Source of the DNA: Candidatus Aenigmatarchaeota archaeon
GTDB taxonomy: Archaea; Aenigmatarchaeota; Aenigmatarchaeia; CG10238-14; SpSt-28
Direction of reading: 5' to 3'
NCBI GenBank assembly: GCA_023256115.1
Contig: JAGDWU010000039.1
Span: 1-7,979 of the forward strand
DNA length: 7,979 nucleotides
Below, one piece after another: positions 1 through 7,294 of the stretch. The notes under the pieces are model-generated. The model was given only the letters and a program-made list of their open reading frames with translations, had not been told where the DNA came from and searched no databases. The first letter of the stretch is position 1; each line of letters begins with the position of its first letter. The position numbers and the translations under genes were made by a program.

Positions 1-225
1 TCTTCCTAATGCTTTTCCTAATTCTAAGCTAGTTCCTTCAAAAACTTCAATTTTTTTAGGATCAACTAAAGCGTAAACATCTTCTTTTAAATCTTCCGGA
101 ATATTAGCTGCAATAATAACTTTTTTTGGTTCATGTAGCTTTAAATATTTAATGCATTTTCTTGCACCAAATATTGCTTTTCCCTCTTTTACTAATTCTT
201 TTATTTCGCTACTTATTTCTTTCAT
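1..225 (-). CDS. rpl30e: Ribosomal protein L30e, N-terminal 75 codons (cut by window edge)
   Basis: This is a partial gene: it starts at ATG 225-223 and stays open for 75 codons to the window edge. The family (L7Ae/L30e/S12e RNA-binding fold) acts in the large ribosomal subunit and is usually about 100 residues, so roughly a quarter is missing. Visible family features are GKAIFGARKCIKYLK (residues 15-29, the helix that is usually G-x-x-x-T-I-K-A-L), VIIAANIPEDL (36-46), and FEGTSLELGKALG (62-74), which closely matches the conserved E-G-T-S-x-E-L-G-x-A-L-G motif. The ATG overlaps the end of rpoA'' by 17 nt, and rpl30e is the standard neighbour after rpoA'' in archaeal RNA polymerase clusters. 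No clear Shine-Dalgarno sequence is visible, so translation is probably coupled to rpoA''. Identification is strong; only the 3' end is unknown. Confidence 0.93.
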   Translation of the reverse strand, partial: MKEISSEIKELVKEGKAIFGARKCIKYLKLHEPKKVIIAANIPEDLKEDVYALVDPKKIEVFEGTSLELGKALGR

Positions 226-1318
226 GATATACTAGTTTTACTCTTCCAGTTCCTATTGGTACTAAGTTTCCTATCATTAAATTTTCAAAAGGCCCTTGTA
301 GTTTATCTATTTGATTTTTAATTGCGGCATTTACTAAATGTTTTACAGTTTCTTCGAAACCGGCTTTTGCTAATACACTTTCTCTTCTGCCAGCAACACC
401 ATGCCTACCAATAGCTTGTATTTCACCAGTAAAGCACATTGCATCTGCAATTATAGACAAAAATCTTGTATCAACATCTAATCCTTGCTGTTGCAAAGTC
501 TTATAAATTTCTAATAATAATAAATGTCTTGCAGCTTCAATTCCTAATACTTCTGCTATTTCATGCGGATTATTACAATATGTTTTTGTATAATCTATTA
601 TTTCATAATTTCTTTTAAATAATTCTTTTAAGTTAGAGCCTAATGTTTGAATAACATTTTTGTTTCCTTCTTTTATTATTGTTGCTCTTTCAACTCCGCT
701 AATTCCTTTAAATGTTAATTTTTCTATTCTATCTTTTAAAATTCTTAATTGTTTGACATTATATTCTTTTTTAGGGATTAAAATAACTTTATTTTTTTGC
801 TTTTTAACTTCAAAAACTTTAAACTTTTTTTTCAATAAATTATAAAGTTCTTTAACTTTTTCTTCTTCTCCAGAAATTTCAATTGTCATTTCACTCAAAT
901 TTAAGGCTACTTGAAATTCTTCCCATATTTTTCTTTCTACTATTTCGCTTGCAATTTTGTATGCATTTTCTTCGTTATCATATTCATCTTTTAGATAAAT
1001 GTACATCATTGGAGTTGAAATTTTTTTTCTTGCATCGAACAATTCAATTAATCTCGGCAAACCTAAGGTTATTTTAAATGTTGTTCCACCAGCCAAATGA
1101 TATACTCGCATGGTTGCTTGCGTTGCAGGTTCGCTAACACTTTGAGTTGTTAATATTCCTATAGCTTCATTTGGTTCAAAACATTTACTAATCCAATTAT
1201 AATATGTTTCAATGATTATTTTTTCTTTTTCTTTTTCGCTTTTATTAGCTATTTCTTTTTCCAATTTTTCCCTTATACCTATTGGTAATGCTTTAAGATA
1301 TTCTATATAGCTGCTCAT
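209..1318 (-). CDS. rpoA2: DNA-directed RNA polymerase subunit A'' (Rpo1C)
   Basis: This is the C-terminal part of the largest RNA polymerase subunit, which archaea encode separately. It completes the active-site cleft and carries the trigger loop that closes over the incoming NTP. Counting from the upstream GTG at 1330 (373 codons), the trigger loop spans about residues 66-110: E-P-A-T-Q, then M-R-V-Y-H78 with the catalytic histidine, then TLGLPRLIELFDARK and STPMM. The C-terminal cleft domain has ADAMCFTGEIQAIGRHGVAG (296-315), SVLAKAGFEETVKHL (318-332) and IGTGRVKLVY (359-368). Length fits the family. I prefer the ATG at 1318 (369 aa), because an AGTGAT element lies 7 nt upstream and the extra N-terminal MILI is not typical. 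With this start the gene overlaps the B'-A' stop by 26 nt; with GTG it would be 38 nt. The trigger loop has some uncommon residues (see findings). Confidence 0.97.
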   Translation of the reverse strand: MSSYIEYLKALPIGIREKLEKEIANKSEKEKEKIIIETYYNWISKCFEPNEAIGILTTQSVSEPATQATMRVYHLAGGTTFKITLGLPRLIELFDARKKISTPMMYIYLKDEYDNEENAYKIASEIVERKIWEEFQVALNLSEMTIEISGEEEKVKELYNLLKKKFKVFEVKKQKNKVILIPKKEYNVKQLRILKDRIEKLTFKGISGVERATIIKEGNKNVIQTLGSNLKELFKRNYEIIDYTKTYCNNPHEIAEVLGIEAARHLLLLEIYKTLQQQGLDVDTRFLSIIADAMCFTGEIQAIGRHGVAGRRESVLAKAGFEETVKHLVNAAIKNQIDKLQGPFENLMIGNLVPIGTGRVKLVYHERNK

Positions 1319-4300
1319 AATTAAAATCACTTTCTATTTTTGTCGGATCTATTCCATCTTCACCAGCAATAAATTGAATTACGTTTCCGCTAGAATCTCT
1401 AACAGTTAAATCAAATTCAACTCTTAAATCTTGTAATGCTCCAATAAATCTTCTTTCTAGATATCCGCTTTGCCTTGTTTTAACTCCTTTATCCATTAAA
1501 CCTTCTCTGGAATTAATTGCTTCGAAATATACTTCAAATGGGTCCAAACCTTCTTTAAATCCATGAATTACAAAACCTTTTGCTCTTGCACTTATATCAT
1601 TTAATTCAAAGTGTGGAAATGTTCTTAAGTAATAACCAATTTTAATTCTTTCTCCCATAATTCTTTCTTGTCCAACCAAACCGCTAATTTGAATATAATT
1701 TATCAAGCTTCCTCTTGCTCCACTAGCAGAAATCCAAAATACTTCATTCTCTTTATTTATATTTTGTAAAATTAAATTTCCAACTTTTGTTGTTATATCG
1801 CTTATTATTCTATTTATTTCTTGTTCTACAACTTCTTCGCTAGTTCTACCAATTATTTTTTCAATTTTGCCTTTTCTAAACTTTTCAATTAATTCAAAAA
1901 TTTGTTGTTCCCCGCTTTTAATAATTTCTTCTTTTTGCTTTAACAATTCTTTACTTACTTCATAATCTTTGTAAGATATTGAAATTCCATGTTGTAATGC
2001 AATACTCATTCCTAATTTAGAAATATTTTCTATAAACTTTTTGGTATAAAATTCACCATATTCACTTAAAATTCTATTTAATAACTTTCCATTTTCACCA
2101 ACAGCTTTTTTATCTATTACTCCAGAAACCAATTTACCATTTTCAATTTTTGTTATTCCTTTTTCTTTTTCAATATTTATTAAATTGTTTTTAAATTCAA
2201 TTGAAATTTTTGGTAAGAATAGGCTAAAAATTTCTTTGCCGCTAAATTTTTCTTTTCTTGGAATCTCTATGTTTAAATCAATATTTCTAACTAATTGAAC
2301 AACATCTTTATAATTCATTTCTTCAATTTTATAAGTTAATAAGAATAAGCCTGTAATTTGATCATGCAATAAAGCAATTATTGGACCGCTATATCTTGGG
2401 CTTCTAATATGTTTGATTACGCCTGCCAATAATTCTGCTTCTGCCATTGCTTCTTTTGATTGTAAAACATGCAAATTCATTTCATCTCCATCAAAATCTG
2501 CATTGTAAGGAATTGTCGTGCAAAGATTTATCCTAAATGTTTTTCCTGGCATTACTACAACTTTATGAGCTAACATGCTCATTCTATGTAAGCTTGGTTG
2601 TCTGTTAAATAATACAACATCACCATTCAACAAATGTCTTTCAACAATCCAGCCAACATCTAACATCTCAGCTATTAAATTTTTGTTTTTTTCCATTATT
2701 TTTATTTTTGTTCCATCTGGCTTAATTACATAATTTGCACCAGGCCACTTGTCTGCATTTAAAACTAAAATCTTTAAAAATTCTTTATTTTCTTCATTTA
2801 CAACTTCTGGTACAGTTAAAATTTTTGCAAATTCTAATGGCACACCAACTTCATCTATATCTATATAAGGATCTGGGCTAATTACAGCTCTTGCAGAAAA
2901 GTTAACTCTTTTTCCTAATAAATTATATCTAAATCTTCCTTCTTTTGCTTCTAATCTTTGTACCAATCCTTTTAATACTCTTCCGCTTCTATGTCTAGCA
3001 GGCGGAACATTGCTTAACTCATTATCATAAAATGTTGCAACATGATATTGTAATAATTCGCTAAAGTCTTTTACAATAAATTCTGGAACTCCAGCTTCTA
3101 ATGCTTCTAAAAAGTTTTTATTAACTCTTAATATATCTACAAGCTTATGAGTTAAATCATCTTCACTTCTTTCACCAGTTTCCAAAACAATAGATGGTCT
3201 AATTCTTGGCGGCGGAACTAAAATTACATTTAAAATAACATGTTCTGGCCTAATTTTTATTCCAGCTTTTTCCAATTCTTCATTAGGAATTTTTGATAAA
3301 AATTCCTTTAATTCACCTTTATCAACTTCTTTTTCATCTATTTTTATTGTATAAGGTAATACTAATTCTATTTTTGGTTGTTCTTTTCCGCAGTGCGGAC
3401 ATTTACTTGGCAAACTTTTTAGCAAGCTTTTTAATGATTTCTTTTCTTTACTTAAATATTTATAACAATTCTTACAAAATGCTCTCAAAACATTATAAAC
3501 AAATCTCACAAATAGCGGATGTATTACAGGCTTAGCAAGCTCTATGTGACCAAAATGTCCAACACAAGTTACAAAATTTCCATAACAAGTTCTGCATCTA
3601 ATTCCAGGATCTATTGTTCCTAATCTCGGATCCATTAAACCACCTTCTATTGGATAACCTTCTTCATCATATAATTCAGATTTAACAATTTTTCCAATGG
3701 AATATTTCTTTATTAGTTCTGGGGTGAAAATGTTAAACTCAATTGAAATAACCTTTTTCAAATCTTTATCTACAATTAACTTTGGATAAATTAGCATAGT
3801 GTACAATTCTTGTAATAGTAATTTGAATGCATAGGACATTTCAACTTCTATAACATCTTTTCCATCTTTACAAACTGGGCAATAATACTCATTTTTAAGA
3901 TAGTTTTTCCATGCTATTAATCCACAATTTGTGCAAACTGGAACTAAGGTTTTATCGCTATCAAATCTTTCTTTTAAAGTTATTGCTGCGCCATGAGCAA
4001 TCAAAACATCCTTCTCCATTTCTCCCAATCTTAATCCACCTTCTTTTACTCTACCTTCTGTTGGTTGTCTTGTTAATAATGTAACAGGACCTCTAGCTCT
4101 AGCATGTTTCTTATTCGATGCCATATGATATAATCTCATCACAAATCCTACTCCAATTAAAATTTTTACTTCATACTTTTTTCCTGTTCTTGGATCATAC
4201 ATTTCTTCTCTTCCACTTTCTTCAAAACCATATTTTTTAAGTAATTCAACTATATATTCCTCATTAACTTTACCAAATTGTGTATCATATTCTATTTTAC

Positions 4301-5552
4301 CTTCCAAAGCACAAACTTTTCCAAAAGCAACTTCTAATAATTGGCTAATTGTCATTCTTGATGGAATAGCATGCGGATTTAAAATTAAATCTGGAACTAT
4401 TCCGCTAGCTGTAAATGGCATATCCTCTTGTCTAACTAACAATCCAATAACCCCTTTTTGTCCATGTCGAGTTGCAAATTTATCTCCAATTTCTGGTACT
4501 TTCAAATCTCTTACTATAACTTTAACATGTTTATTACCATCTTGATTTGTTGTTATATAAACTCTATCAACAACTCCTTGATCTTCATGTCTTAAAGTAA
4601 TTGAAGCGTCTCTTAAATTTTCGACTAAGAAAAACCTTTCCGGTTTACTAATAAATCTTAATGGTGCTACTTTTCCTATTAAAACGTCATTTCCTTTAAC
4701 TTCTGTCTCTAATCTAACAATTCCATCTTCATCTAAATTTTTATAAGCTTCTTCTCCTAAATAATCTTTAACTCCAGGCTGAGGAATTCCAATAATATCT
4801 TTTTGACCGCTGGGATATTTATTTTCATCAGTTTCATACGTTCTAAACATATAAGCCCAATATAATCCTCTTTCTACGCTTGATTTATTTAAAATAAATG
4901 CATCTTGCATTGCATAAGGATGTGAAACAATAGCAACAACAATATTCATACCATTTGGATGTGTATTAAATGGAAAAACTTGATAAGTTGGGGTTTGAAC
5001 TAAAGGAACTTGAGAATAAACAGAAGCATAAGAAATCGAATCGGCTCTTGTATTAAAAGCTAAATTATAAATTCCAACAGCTTGGCCACTCATTCTAGCA
5101 CCATAATTAATTCTATCTCCTCTAGCATAATTAACAAAAGGTATTAAGCTGGCATGCAATCCGAATATTATGCTTGGATGAATTTCTAAATGTGTTGTTT
5201 TTTCATTTATATCTTTTTCTGTTAATGCTATAATGGCATTTTCTTCTTCCATAGCATCTAAAAATTCTATTATTCCTTCCTTAACTAAATCAAAAAATGT
5301 TAGTTCTCCCTTTTTCAATTTTTCAATATGCTCTTTAGTGAGCAAAGGTTTACCATTTTTAACAACTATTAATGGCCTTCTAATTCTTCCGCTATCTGTT
5401 GAAATGTAAATTGAATTTTTATATGGCAAGTAACTTACGTTAACTTGATAATTTATTTTTCCACTTCTTCTTAATTCTTTTATTCTTTTTATTAATTTTT
5501 CTGGTTCATTTGTTTCTCCTAAATATTCTCCATCTAAAAATACTTTAATCAT
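1293..5552 (-). CDS. Fused RNA polymerase subunits B' and A' in one polypeptide (1419 aa)
   Basis: One uninterrupted frame carries two core subunits normally encoded by separate archaeal genes. Residues 1 to about 597 are B' (C-terminal half of the second-largest subunit): HPSIIFGLHASLIPF (125-139), the active-site GDKFATRHGQKGVIG (356-370, with K358 and K366), RARGPVTLLTRQPTEG (485-500), GGLRLGEMEKDVLIAHGAA (505-523) and a zinc ribbon (C540, C543, C558, C561). From about 598 A' begins: YPIEGGLMDPRLG (633-645), clamp zinc site C653-C656-C663-H666, second zinc site C693, C696, C718, C721, RSEDDLTHKLVDILRV (795-810), the switch/rudder region RFRYNLLGKRVNFSARAVIS (873-892), FNRQPSLHRMSMLAHK (982-997), the Mg-binding NADFDGDEMN (1017-1026, with D1019, D1021, D1023), and the bridge helix (about 1325-1370). 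The end, IQFIAGEDGIDP (1392-1403), is the usual A'/A'' split point. There is no linker, stop or frameshift at the junction. The start ATG overlaps rpoB'' by 8 nt. Both identities are near certain; whether the protein stays as one chain is unknown. Confidence 0.97.
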   Translation of the reverse strand: MIKVFLDGEYLGETNEPEKLIKRIKELRRSGKINYQVNVSYLPYKNSIYISTDSGRIRRPLIVVKNGKPLLTKEHIEKLKKGELTFFDLVKEGIIEFLDAMEEENAIIALTEKDINEKTTHLEIHPSIIFGLHASLIPFVNYARGDRINYGARMSGQAVGIYNLAFNTRADSISYASVYSQVPLVQTPTYQVFPFNTHPNGMNIVVAIVSHPYAMQDAFILNKSSVERGLYWAYMFRTYETDENKYPSGQKDIIGIPQPGVKDYLGEEAYKNLDEDGIVRLETEVKGNDVLIGKVAPLRFISKPERFFLVENLRDASITLRHEDQGVVDRVYITTNQDGNKHVKVIVRDLKVPEIGDKFATRHGQKGVIGLLVRQEDMPFTASGIVPDLILNPHAIPSRMTISQLLEVAFGKVCALEGKIEYDTQFGKVNEEYIVELLKKYGFEESGREEMYDPRTGKKYEVKILIGVGFVMRLYHMASNKKHARARGPVTLLTRQPTEGRVKEGGLRLGEMEKDVLIAHGAAITLKERFDSDKTLVPVCTNCGLIAWKNYLKNEYYCPVCKDGKDVIEVEMSYAFKLLLQELYTMLIYPKLIVDKDLKKVISIEFNIFTPELIKKYSIGKIVKSELYDEEGYPIEGGLMDPRLGTIDPGIRCRTCYGNFVTCVGHFGHIELAKPVIHPLFVRFVYNVLRAFCKNCYKYLSKEKKSLKSLLKSLPSKCPHCGKEQPKIELVLPYTIKIDEKEVDKGELKEFLSKIPNEELEKAGIKIRPEHVILNVILVPPPRIRPSIVLETGERSEDDLTHKLVDILRVNKNFLEALEAGVPEFIVKDFSELLQYHVATFYDNELSNVPPARHRSGRVLKGLVQRLEAKEGRFRYNLLGKRVNFSARAVISPDPYIDIDEVGVPLEFAKILTVPEVVNEENKEFLKILVLNADKWPGANYVIKPDGTKIKIMEKNKNLIAEMLDVGWIVERHLLNGDVVLFNRQPSLHRMSMLAHKVVVMPGKTFRINLCTTIPYNADFDGDEMNLHVLQSKEAMAEAELLAGVIKHIRSPRYSGPIIALLHDQITGLFLLTYKIEEMNYKDVVQLVRNIDLNIEIPRKEKFSGKEIFSLFLPKISIEFKNNLINIEKEKGITKIENGKLVSGVIDKKAVGENGKLLNRILSEYGEFYTKKFIENISKLGMSIALQHGISISYKDYEVSKELLKQKEEIIKSGEQQIFELIEKFRKGKIEKIIGRTSEEVVEQEINRIISDITTKVGNLILQNINKENEVFWISASGARGSLINYIQISGLVGQERIMGERIKIGYYLRTFPHFELNDISARAKGFVIHGFKEGLDPFEVYFEAINSREGLMDKGVKTRQSGYLERRFIGALQDLRVEFDLTVRDSSGNVIQFIAGEDGIDPTKIESDFNYEQLYRIS
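1326..1331 (-). promoter_or_regulatory. Candidate Shine-Dalgarno for rpoA''
   Basis: On the minus strand AGTGAT is followed by a 7-nt spacer and the ATG at 1318-1316. It resembles the archaeal GGTGAT consensus, which pairs with the 3' end of 16S rRNA. It lies inside the end of the fused B'-A' gene, and its GTG is the alternative upstream start, so it favours 1318 over 1330 as the real start. Only five of six bases fit the consensus, and the region is AT-rich, so this is moderate evidence. Confidence 0.4.
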
Positions 5553-7032
5553 GTTTTACAATTAAATCTTTTATCTGATTTTTTATTTCTTCTTTCTCTT
5601 CATCGCTAATTCCATATGTTACTTCACTAAAAATAGCCAAATATTTTCTTAATCCAATTGTTGGTCCTTCTGGTGTTTCGGCAATACAAAGCTTTCCAAA
5701 ATGAGTCGGATGCAATTCTCTTGCTTCAAAATGTTCTTGTGTAGTTTTTAATGGACTACTAACTAATCTCATATGTGTTATTGATTTATTCAAATTTATT
5801 CTTTCTAATCTTTGCGAAGTTCCAGTTCTATTGCCAATCCATGTTCCGACTGCCATTGCAGATTGAATTAAGTTTGTAACATAATTGCTTTCTATTGTTG
5901 CTTCTATTGGAGGCAATTTACCTTTTCTTGCAAATTTTTGAAAGTTTGCAATCATTCTTGCAATTACACCTTGCCTTCTTAATAAAATTGTTCTCATTAA
6001 AATTTCAAATAGTTCGCCTGCCAATCTCACTCTTTTATTCATATAATGATCTATATCATCTTCCTTTTCTTTTCCAATTGCAGTTGCAATCATTCTTTCA
6101 ACAATTTTAGCTAAAAATAAGGCTTTACTTAATCTAGCGTCTTTTGTTTGACCTAAATGCAATAAGAAATATTTATCAATTATTAGTTGGGCTCTTTGTA
6201 TTCTTAATCTTTTTTGTGGTAATTTCAAGTATTTTCCAATTTCATCTAAAGCCTCTTCTTGAGTTGCTATTGGATATTCATATAAATTAACTAAAAATTC
6301 ATTTTGTATTTCTTTATCCTTAGAAATCATTTTTAATAATAGCTCATCATTTTCAATTCCTAATGCTTTAAACAAAATAACTACAGGAAAGTTTTTAAGA
6401 GCTGTAAATGTTGTTGTTATTATACCATCTCTTTTTAGCTCAAATAATTGCTTTAAAACATATCCATCTTTTTCACTATTTATTCTACAATTTACAACAA
6501 CATTATTTGAATTTGTTTTTCTTATTATAATTCTATTTGGAGCAAGTTCCTCAAATAAAATTAATATTCTTTCAGTTCCATTTATTATAAAATATCCTCC
6601 AGGATCGTCTGGATCTTCTTTTATTTTTATTAGCTCTTCTTCACTCATTTTAGATAAAGGACATAAAACACTTTTTACCATTACAGGAAATTCTCCAAAA
6701 TAAACATTTTTTGGTTCAGATTCTGTTCCATCTATTTCAGTAATAACTTTTAAATACATCGGAACACTATAAGTTAAATTTCTTATCCTAGCTTCATATG
6801 GATAAACTTTTCTTTCAGTTCCATCTTTTTCAACTATTCTTGGATATTTTCCGAGTTCTACTCCTAAAAATTTAATTTTTACTTTTCCTACATTGGGAAT
6901 TTCTGGTTTAATTGATCCAATATTTTTTACAATTTTGCTAAATCTTTTTTTTACAAATTCGTTATAAGAATCTATTTGATACCTTACAAATCCTTTTTCT
7001 TTAATATATGCACCTAACAATTCTCGTAGCAT
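5545..7032 (-). CDS. rpoB2: DNA-directed RNA polymerase subunit B'' (Rpo2N)
   Basis: This is the N-terminal half of the second-largest RNA polymerase subunit (protrusion, lobe and fork), which pairs with B' to form the upper jaw and DNA-hybrid wall. The 495-aa length and the split point are those of organisms with a divided rpoB. Motifs in order: QIDSYNEFVKKR (19-30), EARIRNLTYSVPMYL (80-94), FPVMVKSVLCPLS (115-127), DDPGGYFIINGTERIL (142-157), DIDHYMNKRVRLAGEL (326-341), fork loop TGTSQRLERIN (403-413), and ELHPTHFGKLCIAETPEGP (439-457). The ATG at 7032 shares one base with the rpoH stop (TAATG), and the stop overlaps the B' start by 8 nt (ATGATTAA), so translation of the three genes is probably coupled. 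No Shine-Dalgarno is evident. Nothing essential looks missing. Identification is near certain. Confidence 0.97.
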   Translation of the reverse strand: MLRELLGAYIKEKGFVRYQIDSYNEFVKKRFSKIVKNIGSIKPEIPNVGKVKIKFLGVELGKYPRIVEKDGTERKVYPYEARIRNLTYSVPMYLKVITEIDGTESEPKNVYFGEFPVMVKSVLCPLSKMSEEELIKIKEDPDDPGGYFIINGTERILILFEELAPNRIIIRKTNSNNVVVNCRINSEKDGYVLKQLFELKRDGIITTTFTALKNFPVVILFKALGIENDELLLKMISKDKEIQNEFLVNLYEYPIATQEEALDEIGKYLKLPQKRLRIQRAQLIIDKYFLLHLGQTKDARLSKALFLAKIVERMIATAIGKEKEDDIDHYMNKRVRLAGELFEILMRTILLRRQGVIARMIANFQKFARKGKLPPIEATIESNYVTNLIQSAMAVGTWIGNRTGTSQRLERINLNKSITHMRLVSSPLKTTQEHFEARELHPTHFGKLCIAETPEGPTIGLRKYLAIFSEVTYGISDEEKEEIKNQIKDLIVKHD

Positions 7033-7259
7033 TATTTTTCTATAACTATTCTATAATAAATACTTTTTCTTCCAAATATATTTCTTTCTATTTCTATTAT
7101 ATCACCAACTTTTGCGTTTAACGCTTTAACCATTGGATCACTAGCTAAAATTTTTGGTAGTTGACTTTCTTTTACATTATACCTTTTTAATAATTCCTTT
7201 TTTTCTTCCTCGCTTAATATTCTGCATTTTGGTACTAAAAAATGTTTAAATATGTCCAT
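7032..7259 (-). CDS. rpoH: DNA-directed RNA polymerase subunit H (Rpo5, Rpb5-like)
   Basis: This 75-aa protein corresponds to the C-terminal assembly domain of eukaryotic Rpb5 and sits at the lower jaw of RNA polymerase near downstream DNA. Family features: H6 with LVPK (8-11), LSEEEKKELLKRYNV (15-29), LPKI (34-37), DPMVKALNAK (41-50), GD (52-53) and YYRIV (68-72). The usual LVPKH reads LVPKC. The loop between the last two strands, usually S-P-T-A-G, reads N-I-F-G-R-K. Length is normal for archaea. The gene opens the canonical H-B''-B'-A'-A'' order and overlaps rpoB'' by one base. The 23-nt leader after the upstream gene is pure A/T except for one G and has no convincing ribosome-binding site. 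A TATA-like run inside it lies too close to the ATG to serve this gene. Confidence 0.95.
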   Translation of the reverse strand: MDIFKHFLVPKCRILSEEEKKELLKRYNVKESQLPKILASDPMVKALNAKVGDIIEIERNIFGRKSIYYRIVIEK

Positions 7260-7294
7260 AATTTATCTTTTTTTATATAAATTTATCTTTTTTT
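7260..7294. repeat. 15-bp direct repeat with 20-bp period before rpoH
   Basis: AATTTATCTTTTTTT (plus strand) occurs exactly at 7260-7274 and again at 7280-7294. The second copy includes the last codons and stop of the 141-aa gene; the first copy abuts the rpoH ATG. A small tandem duplication that created the leader between the two genes would explain this. Low sequence complexity makes chance or polymerase slippage possible. No function can be assigned. Confidence 0.6.

Noticed and set aside
1019..1031. Poly-T runs inside rpoA'' (also near 820-835) as internal terminators or frameshift sites
   Set aside because: They are Lys/Phe codon runs inside an intact conserved frame, expected at this base composition.
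660..1077. Plus-strand open frames of 61 and 64 codons opposite rpoA''
   Set aside because: Phe/Leu-rich translations of the antisense of a well-supported gene, with no family motif; they are shadows.
1293..1330. rpoA'' starting at GTG 1330
   Set aside because: Possible, but ATG 1318 has a Shine-Dalgarno-like AGTGAT at good spacing, and the GTG is part of that element.
3293..3535. Plus-strand 80-codon open frame opposite A'
   Set aside because: It lies fully antisense to the conserved A' zinc region, and its hydrophobic composition follows from the antisense of Lys/Glu-rich codons.
3600..3900. Intein or insertion at the B'/A' junction
   Set aside because: The sequence passes directly from the last B' motif to the first A' motif with no extra residues, and no intein splice motifs are visible.
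5895..6110. Plus-strand 71-codon open frame opposite rpoB''
   Set aside because: Antisense shadow with Leu/Phe/Gln-rich low-complexity translation and no start signal.
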